Below, one piece after another: positions 36,121-46,194 of a stretch of 64,000 nt of DNA. Source of the stretch: Prorocentrum cordatum (taxonomy: Eukaryota; Sar; Dinophyceae; Prorocentrales; Prorocentraceae); the NCBI GenBank assembly GCA_963575745.1, contig CAUYUJ010020281.1, positions 711,527 through 775,526 on the forward strand, in the 5' to 3' direction. The notes under the pieces were generated by a model. It was not told where the DNA came from. It made no database searches and saw only the letters and a list, made by a program, of their open reading frames with translations. Both the position numbers and the translations under genes were made by a program. Position 1 is the stretch's first letter; each line of letters opens with the position of its first letter.

Positions 36121-36262
36121 GGGGGTCATAAATGGGGGGGTCTGAGACGGTCCCCTTTCGTGTCCCTTTTCGGGCCCCTCCGGAGCCCCAGGGGGCTCGT
36201 TTACGTACTGTTTGGGTACCTTGTCGGGCCATCCTCGCCCCCCCCTCATTTATGACCCCCCC
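36121..36262. mobile_element. 142-bp MITE with GGGGGTCATAAATG termini
   Basis: The left end is GGGGGTCATAAATGGGGGGG. The right end reverse-complements to GGGGGGTCATAAATGAGGGG. The interior has GTCCCCTTTCG and GGGCCCCTCCGG but no frame. No target-site duplication is clear. Confidence 0.7.
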
Positions 36263-36305
36263 ATCACGCAACGCCCAAACGCAAAAAGGAACCGTGACGC
36301 GGGGC

Positions 36306-39300
36306 TCACTGAAAAATAATCGACTTGAGCTGGGGTTCGTGTCCAGCGGAGAAGAAACGCCGTCGCCTGGCTTCGAGAGAGGCGACCCTCGAACGTCTCC
36401 TCGCAGCCCGCGTATCCTCGGACAGAGTCACCTCACGCCGACAGGTAAGAGAAGAACTGCCCACTGGGTATTCACCAGGCGCAGCGCCAATCTTCTCCTC
36501 AAAGGCGTCGGCAGCACGGACGGACTCAACCGTATCGGCCGACACTTGGCCTCTCCTCGCTCCTTCATTCGCACAAAGGTCCGCGGCAACATTCACTAAG
36601 CACTCGACCGGTGGCAATTGCATATTCTCTACCATACCTTGGATCGGATGGGACTTGGCCCAGCGGAGATCCACCTTGCCTGAACTCGCTTGAAGACGGC
36701 CCCACACCAACACTCACAGGTGCAACGAGTAGCTCTTGCTACTGATGTTTTCTTCAAGACTCCTACGAACATCCGAGCATCTCTTCAATCATTTACAACA
36801 CTGCGAATGGGCGAACGACTCTGCCCTGAGAGAACTCTGGGTTACTGACCGGAGGGCCCAACAACAATCCGTCAGCGACCTCCTGCTCATTCACGCGGGG
36901 CATCGCGGCGCTCCACCCGCGCCTCCATAGCCCTCCAATCCCTAGCTCCCACCTCTTGGTCCGTCGATCCCCCGGCCCCCCCCGCGAACTCACGCGCCCC
37001 GCAAGCAGGGCGGAACTGGCCATGGCCTGCACGGCCGAGGGGTCAGATGGTCATTGCGCGGACGCCCCGCCCACAGGAGCGGCGCAAAAGGGTCTGGTTG
37101 GCCAGGCTGCGCCGGTGGCGCACCTGGTTGGAAGCGTAGCCCGCCGCAGGCAGGCGGCTCTCAATCCAGAAATTCCGACCGATATATCGCGCGACGTTGT
37201 CTGGGACTCACCTTTAAGTCAAGACCGGAGTTCTTCGACAACTTTTGCGGCGCACTCATGCCCGCGCCCAGCTGGGCCCCTTCCCCCGGGCAGTGCTGAG
37301 CAACTTCGCCCAGTGCCCACTCATCGCACGTAACCCTGCGCGCCCGCCACAAGAGGAACCAACAGCGGCGTTCGTCAAGGTCGAGGGGGGACTCAGACTC
37401 ATCATGCCAGAGACACGGCGAAGTGGGGATACAGCCAGTGCCAAGGAGGGCCGCCACCGTGGCGAGGGCGGGGCCACGCGCCCGCCGTCGCCCGCAGTTC
37501 GCGGGGGCCCGCAGAAAGGAATCGACGACGGAGACCCAGGACTCCGAAACTCGCATGTCGTCGGTAGCCCGCAGCCCTATCCGGAGATCATGAAAGGACG
37601 TGAAGTGCGCGAACTCAAACGAAAGATTGGATACCCCTTCTCACTGCAGATAAACGAGAGGACCGCGATGGAACAGGCCACAGGGGCCCACCGCCCAGAG
37701 CGCTGAGCCGCTTGGCCCCGAAACGTTTGCAACTGGTGGTGGGGGTCCCAGCCGGCTGGTGGGCCCGCGACCCAACTGCGAGGGCGCCAGCTTCATGCAG
37801 CCTGGAGACTCTTTGACATATCTTGCTGAGGCACCCAACCTTCGCAGCCCTTCGCCTGACGAGCCCCGGGGGGGGCCCTTCCGCCGACGTCCAGCCGCGG
37901 CGCAGGGGCCCGAATCCCGAGTGACACCTTCCAATGACATGGGGGGCGCCGCAGCCTGGAGGTTGGAGACGAGCAGAGAGCTCATCGCCGCAGGGGAACA
38001 AACTACGGCATTCTCGTCGCTGAGGAGCCCCAACCTCTCGCCTTCGTGGCCGAAGCGAACGGCGGAAAGGGGGACTTGCGCTGGGAGATCGTTCCCCTGG
38101 CCATGCATATTCTGAAAGATATTATCCCTGTGGGCTCTGGCAACCGCCGTGGGCATCTCCCCACTGAGAGAGCGCTGGCAGGCCTCCCGGACTTCGCGCG
38201 CGTATATTTTGACCCAGGGCGTGCTCTGGGGGCGCCCAAGAAGGCCCCCCCCCCCCACCTGGCAACTGGCAACCGTCCTGGACGCGACCCCCATCGACCT
38301 CCAACATTCTGGGCGAGGTGTGGAGAAGCATCCCGAAATGAAGCTGATGCGGGTGGGCGATCCGTTCGGCCGGCTAGACGGATCAGCTTCCCAGGCATCA
38401 CCGCGTCAAAACAATCAAACCCCAAGGAGAAGCTGCCATATATTGTGCAGCGAGATTGTGCAACAATGCTCGTGTCAGCGTGGCTTTTCGCAGCGCCGAA
38501 GACGCCATGTGCGGCAGTGTCCCACCACGCAGTGGGTTCCGACGTCCGACGATTCATGTCGCGACCTTGCATGTGAGCGCACAGCCGATAAAAGGGCGTG
38601 CACTTGCAGACGGGCACCTCGCCAATAGTACTCTTCCAGGGGAGATCGATCAGACCGGGCGAAAGCTGGGCGGGCCAAGCCACCTGGCGGGGGGGGGGGG
38701 GGCGGCCCCTCGAGCGCCGGAGCCGGCGAGTGGGCGGCCCCTCGAGCGCCGGAGCCGGCGAGTCTAACATCGCTCGAGGCTTCCGCCCCTCAGCTCCGAC
38801 GGCGGCCGCCGCGGAGAGCAAAAGCGGCAGGCCCGCAAATCCTGGACTTCAAGAGGGGAGAGGTCGTCCGACCTCTCCAGGGCCACCGCGCGGAGGTCAG
38901 ACATGGCGTCGCCCGAGCTCAACCCCCCCGCATTAGGCGCCCCTCAAAACTGCCCACAATACTGGGCACGATTCCCACGCCATTTCCCAAGGTAGCTGCG
39001 GAACTTCGACGGGGGGCAACCAACGCAACTCTAGTTTTCGCCTTCTTCTGAGGCCGCGGGTGGGCCCTCTTCGCGCCGCGTGCAGCGGTTTTGACCAGCC
39101 AGCTCTTGAAGCCCTTCCTGGCCCCCTCCCAGGCCGCAGACCAAGCTCGCTCTGAACCCTCAGAAGCGGCCTGGATCAGCCCCCAGCCATCCCGAGATCG
39201 GAAGGACCAGACTCGGCGGCCAGATCTATCCACCGAGGAGGAGGCCGCGCCAGCTGCGACGCCCTGGAGAAGTTGGCAACGCGGGGCGCCACGTCCACCG

Positions 39301-39413
39301 CCAACATCTGCGGGCGCAGCTCGGCGGACCAGGCGCGCTTCAGACCTGTCCGCAACTCGAACAGCTTTGGCGGGCCGGGGGGCGCGCGCGGGCTTCCGCG
39401 GCGCAGAGCCCAA
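36306..39413 (-). pseudogene. Decayed LINE-like retroelement, linker to RNase H
   Basis: Three weak but ordered signals lie on the minus strand. At 39413-38919 the frame contains FKSWLVKTAARGAKRAHPRP, like the basic linker between endonuclease and RT in dinoflagellate LINEs. At 38560-38370 the stretch AWWDTAAHGVFGAAKSHADT, then FDCFDAVMPGKL, resembles the start of an RT fingers/palm region. At 36713-36306 the frame contains LRWAKSHP and VNVAADLCANEGARRG, resembling the C-terminal WxKSH and N-x-x-AD-x-A motifs of a LINE RNase H. No YADD box or continuous RT could be read, and frames change several times. This is an inference from fragments; an unrelated GC-rich region is the alternative. A plus-strand frame at 38046-38576 is also long and is the main competitor. 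Confidence 0.4.
38699..38763. repeat. Perfect 31-bp direct duplication
   Basis: GGCGGCCCCTCGAGCGCCGG plus AGCCGGCGAGT occurs twice head-to-tail, right after a poly-G run (38688-38701). Confidence 0.9.
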
Positions 39414-39675
39414 CTCCCCTCGATGTGCGATTGCAGCAGTACATTAAGTCATGCGATCGCCCCTCGCCACGCACTTCTCGCCCCCTTCGGCAGCAGCAGC
39501 CGGGCGCGACAGAAGCATTGACCCCGTGGCGCGGGGCCGGAGGACATGCTCTACATTGACCTACAGATCGACGCGCTCAGCAGCGCGCGGCGCCGAGTGC
39601 CCCGGCCGCGCAGGGCGCGGCTCGACCTCAGAAAAAAATATCCTGGCAAAGCAACCTAACAGCGATGTGTATAAG
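39414..39675. other. GC-rich spacer
   Basis: No gene or repeat recognised before the hexamer satellite. Confidence 0.35.
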
Positions 39676-39679
39676 CATA

Positions 39680-40462
39680 TCTGTCAGCCTCAGCCTGCCT
39701 CAGCCTCAGCCTCGGCCTGCCTCAGCCTCAGCCTGCATCGGCCTCAGCCTCAGCCTGGCTCATCCGCAGCTTGCCTCAGCCTCAGCCACAGCCTCAGCCT
39801 CAGCCTGCCTCAGCTTCAGCCTCAGCCTGCCTCGGCTTGCCTCAGCCTCAGCCTGCCTCGGCCTCAGCCTCAGCCGCAGCCTGCCTCGGCCTCAGCGTCA
39901 GCCTCTCAGTCTCAGCCTGCATCAGCCGCAGCCTCGGCCTGCCTCAGCCTCAGCGTCAGCCTGCCTCAGCCTCAGCCTGCCTCAGCCTCAGCCTCAGACT
40001 GCCTCGGCCTCAGCCTGCATCAGCCTCAGCCTCAGCCTGCCTCAGCCGCAGCTTCCCTCAGCCTCAGCCACGGCCTCAGCCTCAACCTGCCTCAGCTTCA
40101 ACTTCAGCCTCCGCCTGCCTCGGCTTGCCTCAGCTTCAGCCTCAGCCTGCCTCGGCCTCAGCCTCAGCCGCAGCCTGCCTCAGCCTCAGCGTCAGCCTCT
40201 CGGCCTCAGCCTGCATCGGCCTCAGCCTCAGCCTGCCTCAGCCTCAGTCTCAGCCTGCCTCAGCCTCAGCCTGCGTCAGCCTCAGCCTCAGCCTGCCTCG
40301 GCCTCAGCCTGCGTCAGCCTCAGCCTCAGCCTGCCTCGGCCTAAGCTTGCCTCAGCCTCAGCCTCAGCCTCAGCCTCAGCCTCAGCCTCAGCTTCAGCCT
40401 CAGCCACGGCCTGCCTCAGCCTCAGCCTCAGCCTGCCTCGGCCTCAGCCTGCCTCAGCTCGA
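39680..40462. repeat. Hexamer satellite (CAGCCT)n
   Basis: About 780 bp of CAGCCT units, interrupted every few units by TGCCTCGG or TGC insertions that shift phase. All three plus frames remain open and read (Ser-Ala), (Gln-Pro) or (Leu-Ser) repeats. No gene is called. Confidence 0.95.
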
Positions 40463-40464
40463 AC

Positions 40465-40968
40465 ATTCAAAATATGGCACAGGACTGGTGTTCTGGGAAC
40501 ACGAAGAAAACGAAGTGGCCCACAGTTGGCTCCGGGCAGTCAAAGGACGGGACAGGAGTGGTGTTCTGGGAACACGAAGAACACGAAGTGAACACGAAGA
40601 TCACGAAGTGGCCCACACTTGGTTCCGGGCAATCAAAATATGGTTCAGGAATGGTGTTCTGGGAACACGAAGAACACGACGTGGCCTACAGTTGGCTCCG
40701 GGCATTCCAAATGTGGCCTGGGAATGGTGTTATGGGAACACGAAAGATCACGAAGTGGCCTATAGTTGGCTCTGGGCATTCAAAATGTGGCCTGGGAATT
40801 GTGTTCTGGGAAGACGAAGAACACGAAGTGGCCTATAGTTGGCTCCGGGCATTCAAAATGTGGCCTGGGAATGGTGTTCTGGGAACACGAAGAACACGAA
40901 GTGGCCTACAGTTGGCTCCGGGCATTCAAAATGTGGCCTGGGACTGGTGTTCTGGGAATGGGTTCCTA
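40465..40968. repeat. 73-bp tandem array, seven copies
   Basis: GGTGTTCTGGGAACACGAAG recurs at about 40489, 40561, 40655, 40728, 40802, 40875 and 40948. The rest of the unit is AACACGAAGTGGCCTACAG, then TTGGCTCCGGGCATTCAAAA. One unit carries a 20-bp internal duplication. It is joined directly to the hexamer satellite. The in-frame Trp/Gly-rich translation is a by-product because 73 is not a multiple of 3. Confidence 0.95.
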
Positions 40969-41100
40969 AGGAGTCCTAAGATTTCGTAAGGATTCCTAGG
41001 GATTCCTGGGGCTGACGGATCTGTTCGGTTCCTTGTCCGGATCCCGCCCAGACCCCCCTGGGGCGTCAAGAGGCTCTCTTTTGAGACCACTAGAAACCTA
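40969..41100. other. Short unique spacer
   Basis: TCCTAAGG/CCTAGG-rich; nothing recognised. Confidence 0.4.
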
Positions 41101-43210
41101 TCAGCAAAAACTGTTAGGTAAAAAGCCCGTGATCGCGTTGTAAAGATGTCGTTCCCGAAGGAGGTCGGGCCCCAGGCGCCGCGGGATTTCGCGGGGGCGG
41201 GCCCGCCCGCGTAGCTTCTGGATCAACGCCGGATGCTCCGCCTGGACGTCCAAACTCCGATTCGTCTCAAAGGCGACGGCGCGAAGGTGCTGGCCTGGGC
41301 GAGCGGGGCAAGCTTGCGAAGCCGATGCGCAATCCATCGGGGCGCGCGACCCCGGCGCGCAGATAAAAGCCGCTCCAACAGGCGTCGTCGCACGTGCGCG
41401 CAGAGACTGCGGATATCCAGGTCAGAGCACGTTACCGGCCGCCATTTTGAATCCCCGAGGCCCGAAAAGACTCGGCAATGCTCCGTGCCGTGGCCAGGCA
41501 ATCCCCCGCGGCCGTAAGGCAGGAATCAAGCTAGCAAGCTCCGATGGCCATCGCGGCCCTCCTGGTCTTAAGTTCGAAAAGCAACCTGCCTGGACCCGAA
41601 CCGGCGTCGCGAAACTCCTCATCTTGCGGCAAAATTCGCTTTGAATAGAGGGTCTCACGCGCAACCGTTCCCGCGCCGCCGCGAGTCCAGCCCCGCCCCG
41701 TCGGGATGCCAGCTTGGAAGTACGGGGGCCGACCCATGGCTGCGCGCTCCCTCTGGGCCGCGGGGGGCGCGCGCCCCTGTGGCCTGCGCCTGCAAAACAG
41801 GACCGCACGCGTGCGCGAGCGGACCTCGGAAGTGAAATCCTGGGCGACCTTCGACCAGGACGTGATGGTGCAGAAAGTTAGCTTCGCGTCGGCGGACAGC
41901 TCGGACACTGCGCCCTCCTGAGAAGTATCACTCTGTCAGACGCGCATCCTTCCAGCAGGGGCCGACGCCGCCTGCTTTGGGCTCCTTGAACTGGGCGCTT
42001 ACCTGCTCCCTGGCGGTAGGCACGCGCTCGTGAGTCCTGGCCGTGGCGCGCTTGACCATGAGCTCCTCCAGCCCATCGTATTCTTCAGTGGGCGGCGCCT
42101 GCTCTCGCCCGCGCTTTCGGCGAGACCGAAACTCATCGTCGCCGCCCTCGGAGCCGGCGTCGCTGCCGGCGCCGCCGCTGACATCGTCCTCGGCCCCGCC
42201 CGCTGCCGACGCGTCTCTGCCAATGCCTGGAGCTCGGCTGGGGGCGCGCTCGCGGAGCCGGGAGGCCCCGCGAGCTCCGCCGCGGCCTGTGGCGCCTGAG
42301 GCGCCGCGCCATCAGCAGGGCCACCGCCGCGGGGGCCGGCTTCGGGCTGGGGGGGCCCTGATGCCGCAGGCGTGGCCCCTGCCGCGGGGCCCGCGAGCGC
42401 CTTCGCCGCTGCGGGGGGCGCGGCTCGCAGCTGGCGCTTGCGCTCCGCCTCGGCCGCAGCCCGCGCCTCCTCCCGCTTCTCGCCCCCCCACTCCTCTGGA
42501 ACAAATGCCTGCATGGCGCGATCAGCTTCGCCGCGGGCAGCCTCCGCATCATCGTGCTTTTGCGCGACGCTGCTCGACTTCCTGACGCGCGAGCCGAGCT
42601 TGGCGCGCAACTTATTCAACTGCTTTGGCCAATCTCGCACGTTCGGCGTTGACTGCGGTGTCCAATAGCACCGCGGACATGGGGGCCACGGGCTCGTGCT
42701 AGGCGGCGAACTCGACAACATTCCCGTGCAACTCGGGCGAATTTGCCAGCAACTTCGCGGCAGCCTCTCAGACATGATCTGGCGGCCCATCAGCACAGGC
42801 ACGATCCCAAGGCTGAGCGGGCCACCAGCTCCACCTTTTTGCAACATCGTGCGCTCCTTGGATGTAGCTGCCTCTACACTTCGAACACTCACTGTGCCCG
42901 CGGCTGACGCACCCCCAACACTTGCAAAACTCACGCATTGTGAGCCCTTGGCCGTTGCTTCTTCTTGGCGCGCCCTTGCCGCTCTCCACCTTCTTTGGTC
43001 GGCTGAAACACCCATGTGCTTTTCCTCCCCGCGTGACTGCCCGAAAGAGGCTCCCACCACGGAATTTCAACCACGCCTGCACACGGAGCGGGCGCGAGTT
43101 AGACCTCGCGAAACACTTGGGGCACTGCGCTCCACAATCGCCGGAAGCTTGGCTATGGAGCACCCGAAGCTAATCCGTAGTTCTCGGGCCTCTATAGCCC
43201 GTCGCAACGT
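41101..43210 (-). pseudogene. Decayed LINE 5' half: zinc-finger and coiled N-terminus, endonuclease start
   Basis: The minus strand reads in order, across at least two frame changes. (i) Near 43163-42850 there are Cys-rich zinc-binding clusters, CGAQCPKCFARS and CKCWGCVSRGHSECSKC, around WLKFRGGSLF. (ii) Near 42655-42400 a charged helical stretch contains NVRDWPKQLNKLRAKLGSR, followed by Ala/Glu-rich sequence. (iii) A Pro/Ala-rich linker runs 42400-42030. (iv) Near 41900-41830, LTFCTITSWSKVAQDF resembles the start of an endonuclease/exonuclease/phosphatase domain, with possible further endonuclease sequence to about 41223. This order matches the N-terminal half of dinoflagellate non-LTR elements as I know them. 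No RT follows downstream, so the copy is incomplete. A relict spliced leader lies just upstream at 43242-43228. Confidence 0.55.
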
Positions 43211-43227
43211 TTAGCCTCAGTGTTGGA

Positions 43228-43242
43228 CCAAAATGGCTACGG
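43228..43242 (-). other. Relict dinoflagellate spliced-leader sequence
   Basis: The minus strand reads CCGTAGCCATTTTGG, identical to the first 15 bases after the variable first base of the conserved dinoflagellate SL (CCGTAGCCATTTTGGCTCAAG, 21 nt; only the 15-base identity is claimed). The next bases, TCCAAC, match CTCAAG only with small indels. It is immediately preceded by a (CCT)n array and followed about 65 bp later by the Cys-rich LINE-like frame. A spliced leader on genomic DNA is the known mark of a trans-spliced mRNA that was reverse transcribed and reinserted. Confidence 0.7.
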
Positions 43243-43525
43243 GGAGGAGGAAGACGAGGAGGAGGAGGAGGAATAGGAGGAAGAGGAGGAAGAGAAAGGG
43301 GACGATGATGATGCTGCTGATGATGATGGTGATGGTGATGATGATGATGAAGAGGAGGAGGAGGAGGAGGAGGAGGAGGAGGAGGATGACGAGGAGGAGG
43401 AGGAGGAGAAGCGAGAGGAAAGGGGGGAAGGAGAGAGAGAGAGAGAGAGAAGGAGCGATGACAAACATAATGGAAAAAGGGGGAAAATGAGGAGGAGGAC
43501 GACGAGGAGGAGGAAGTAAATGAGG
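43243..43525. repeat. GGA/GAT purine arrays
   Basis: (GGA)n at 43245-43300 and 43350-43410, (GAT)n at 43303-43350, and (GA)n at 43431-43452. Confidence 0.9.
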
Positions 43526-43784
43526 ATGAGGAGGACCAGTGCAAACTCAAGACTCATCAGCGATATCAAGTAAGCCTGTCTCCACATCCAATTATTACAA
43601 GTCCTTCCAACGATGTAGTTTCACTGCGGGAAGTGCTCCGTTGGAAAACATCCGTCTACAGACCTGCAACCATGCCAAAACACAATTCATGGAACTTCGG
43701 GCCAGGACAACATTCCTGGGACTTCAGCACCGCAAAATAACGTGATTGTCGCGTCCTGACAATCCTCAAGCGTGCCAGCACTCA
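43526..43784. repeat. Leader region of the 83-bp repeat family, locus 1
   Basis: Contains GGACAACATTCCTGGGACTT and CAGCACCGC, echoed at 48000-48110 and, inverted, at 62050-62220. It precedes the tandem part of the family at all three loci. Confidence 0.5.
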
Positions 43785-44445
43785 ATTTCTGGAATGTTAG
43801 CGACTCGACTTCTTCAGAACTCTGTTAAATGTATAGACGAATGTGCGCGGTGCTTAGGCGGGAACCTCATTTTGAAACTGGCCCGCCCTCAAACCGTGAA
43901 GCTCTTGCACACGCTTCAGACGAACACGTGCGGCGCTGAGGCGAATACCGCACTTTGAAAACAGTCCGCCCTACATCCGTAAAACTCTTGCAAACTTTGA
44001 AGGCGAACGTGCGCGGCACATTCAAACGGAAACTGCATGTTTAGGGGAACAAGAAGTGACATAACAGAACAATTCGGAGGTCCGCGCGGATTTCTCGGAT
44101 CCGCGCTGGACCCCCCTCCCCGGCGCGCGGAGCGCGCCAGGGGCGGCGCCGGATTTGCCGCCAGGGGGCCCCAGCGCCGATCCGAGAAGTCCGCGCGGAC
44201 CTCCGAGTTATGTGTATGTCACTTTTCGTTCCCCTAATGTTGAAACGGCCTGCCCACAATCCGCGAAGCTTTTGCGAACTTTTGCAGCGAATTTGCGCGG
44301 CGCCACGGCGGATGCGACATGTTGATAACGGCCCGCCCTCCCTCCGTGGAGCTCCCGCGAACTTTGCAAACCAATGTGCGCATCGCGCGGGCGAGAGCCA
44401 CAGTTTGAAAACGGCCCGCCCGCCATCTGTTAAGCTGTTGCAGGT
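43785..44445. repeat. 83-bp repeat family, locus 1
   Basis: Diverged units of about 83 bp: CGCCCTCAATCCGTGAAGCT, CTTGCACA, CGAATGTGCGCGGCGC and GAGAACCACATTTTGAAAAC. About six units remain, split by a GC-rich foldback insertion at 44042-44236. Confidence 0.8.
44042..44236. mobile_element. GC-rich foldback element, copy 2, with 5-bp target duplication
   Basis: The termini TAGGGGAACAAGAAGTGACA and, in reverse, TAGGGGAACGAAAAGTGACA bound a palindromic GC-rich core with CGGCGCGCGGAGCGCGCC. ATGTT flanks both sides (44037-44041 and 44237-44241). Removing the element restores GCATGTTGAAACGGCC, which is the uninterrupted 83-bp repeat consensus, so both insertion and duplication are demonstrable. Confidence 0.85.
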
Positions 44446-44457
44446 TCTAAGATTATG

Positions 44458-44641
44458 TCGGGCGTGTCCCCCTACAGGGGGATTTTCGACGAAAAATAAA
44501 AGATACCCCAATAATACTCCAGAAAGGTCCGAACATACTTCAAAAAAGTAGTCCCCAGACTATTTTTGGATTATTGCTCGACTATTTTTAGGGTATTTTT
44601 TATTATTCGTCGAAAATCCCCCTGTAGCGGGACAGGCCCGA
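44458..44641. mobile_element. TCGGGC-type MITE, complete copy with 10-bp flanking repeats
   Basis: The left end TCGGGCGTGTCCCCCTACAG then GGGGATTTTCGACGAA pairs with the right end TTCGTCGAAAATCCCC then CTGTAGCGGGACAGGCCCGA. The interior is AT-rich with a central AGTAGTCCCCAGACTATTTT hairpin. TTCTAAGATT occurs on both sides (44445-44454, 44647-44656) and is a likely target-site duplication. No transposase is encoded. Confidence 0.85.
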
Positions 44642-44656
44642 CTTGATTCTAAGATT

Positions 44657-45350
44657 CAGGATCGCGACCGGAGAGTAACCCTCCAGCGAAACGCCTGGCC
44701 CGCCCTCTCGACCCGTCTCGGGGCGCGAAGGGGGGGAGATATCTACAAGGGACAAGGATGGAGGAGGATGAAGATGACCATGTGGCGAAGTCAATCGGAA
44801 GAGGAGGGAAATGGGGAGGAGGCGGAGGATGAGGAGGGACGGGTACATAATGATGAGGGGGTGGGGACGATGACGACGGTGCGGGCCTGAGCGAGCCCAG
44901 CACGCACCAGCGATTCCGGAACAGGCCCCCCCTCGTGCCAAAAGCCCCCCTCCTCGCAGGTCGACGCAGCACCCGATGCCGGGCGCCCCGTGGGCGAGGC
45001 GACGGGCCTCGCGGGCCTGCACGGCGGGAGCCGCGTGCGCGTCGAGGTGCGCATCTCGGCGGTCACGTCAGTAACCGCCCGATCCCGCGATGCCTCGAGT
45101 GCCGCTTGCTGGTGAGGCGTGTGGAGGAGAGGCTCCGTGCACGGCGAAGGAGCGAAAACTCGACATGGAGCACTGAATCGCCCTGCGTCTCTGTAGCGGA
45201 TGACATGTAGTTGTATAGGAGGACCCATGAATAGAAATATACTGCGGCTTCCCCCTTCCTCCGCCCTCATCCCCCCCCTCCTTCTTGCTCCTCACGCTCC
45301 TCCTGCTGCGCCTCCTCACGCGTAGTTCATATGTTGTTGCTGCTGCTGTT
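44657..45350. other. GC-rich unique sequence, no gene recognised
   Basis: Two minus-strand frames share a CCVDLRGG-like stretch near 44960, but it does not match the cysteine-rich module. Nothing firm. Confidence 0.35.
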
Positions 45351-45354
45351 GTTC

Positions 45355-45525
45355 CTTCTCCTTCTCCTCCTCCTCCACACTCCATGCCTTCTCTCCCCTC
45401 TCCTCCTCATCCTCCTCCTCCTCCTCCTCCGCCTCCCCTTCCTCCTCCTCCCTCTCCCTCCCCCTCCTCCCCCTCCTCCTCCTCCTCCTCCTCTTCCTCC
45501 TTCCTCCTTCTTCCTCCCCCTCCCT
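45355..45525. repeat. (CCT)n arrays
   Basis: Interrupted CTC/TCC triplets. Confidence 0.9.
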
Positions 45526-45714
45526 ACTGGAACCGCAGGGGCGCGCGGAGGCGGGGTCCTCGTCCGCGTAGTCGGGGCCCGGAGTGCAAAACTGCCTCCA
45601 GGCGAGCGGCCCGGCCCTGTCCTCCCCGCTCCTCGTGCTCCCTCGTTTCGGGGGGGGGCCAAGCGGAGACGTCAGCGGCCCTCCGGAAAGAGGAGGGCAA
45701 AGAAGAGGGAGGAA

Positions 45715-45880
45715 CGTTCAGGGAGGAGAAGGAGGAGGAGCAGGAGGAGGAGGAGCAGGAGGAGGAGGAGGAGGAGGAGGAGGATTAGGAGGAGGAGGGG
45801 GAGGAGGAGGAGGAGGGGGAGGGAGAGGACAAGGATAATTAGGGGGAGGAGGAGGAAGATTAGGAAGGAGGAAACAAAAA
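45715..45880. repeat. (GGA)n arrays
   Basis: Interrupted GGA triplets, in inverted orientation to 45355-45525, forming another potential large hairpin across a 190-bp GC-rich loop. Confidence 0.9.
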
Positions 45881-46194
45881 AGAGGAATTGGAATAATGGG
45901 GAGGAACGCGAGGATAATGAAAAGGAATGAATGGAATGGAGGGGAAGGACTCGAAGGGAAAGTGCGCAGCACCAGAAATAAACGAGTTAATGCTTACTTG
46001 CCAGCAGAGGCCTCCTTGATACGAATCCTCTCGACCGAGCAGCCACCCGCTACTCATAAGAGGGCACCCCTGAGGCTGAGAAACTCCAGGACACATCCGT
46101 ACAGTCAGGGGCCGCAGAAGAGTCCGAAGGGGCCAAGCACTCAACCGCAGGGTTACGATAGAGGACGACGCTACGACCGAGAAGCGCTTCAACC
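45881..46194 (-). other. Probable 3' flank of the LINE copy
   Basis: Sequence after the RT stop. Short minus-strand peptides continue in other frames (SYEWRVAAR-like), so some C-terminal coding may persist. No poly-A or target duplication was found. Confidence 0.35.

Noticed and set aside
38046-38576. Plus-strand gene with DLRWEIVPLAMHILKDII
   Set aside because: It reads well for about 60 residues, but then becomes GC-driven low complexity and conflicts with LINE-like signals on the other strand. Not strong enough to call.
40465-40968. Trp/Gly-rich repeat protein (WCSGNTKNTKW type)
   Set aside because: The unit is 73 bp, so each copy shifts frame; the open stretches are chance.
41441-41450. 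Second spliced-leader remnant (GCCATTTTG on plus)
   Set aside because: Only nine bases match and the flanking bases (GGCC before, AATC after) do not fit the leader.
44603-45022. Fourth cysteine-rich module (GCCVDLRGG)
   Set aside because: A CC pair is present, but the preceding D-C, the following G-x2-C-Y and the splice-like borders are absent.
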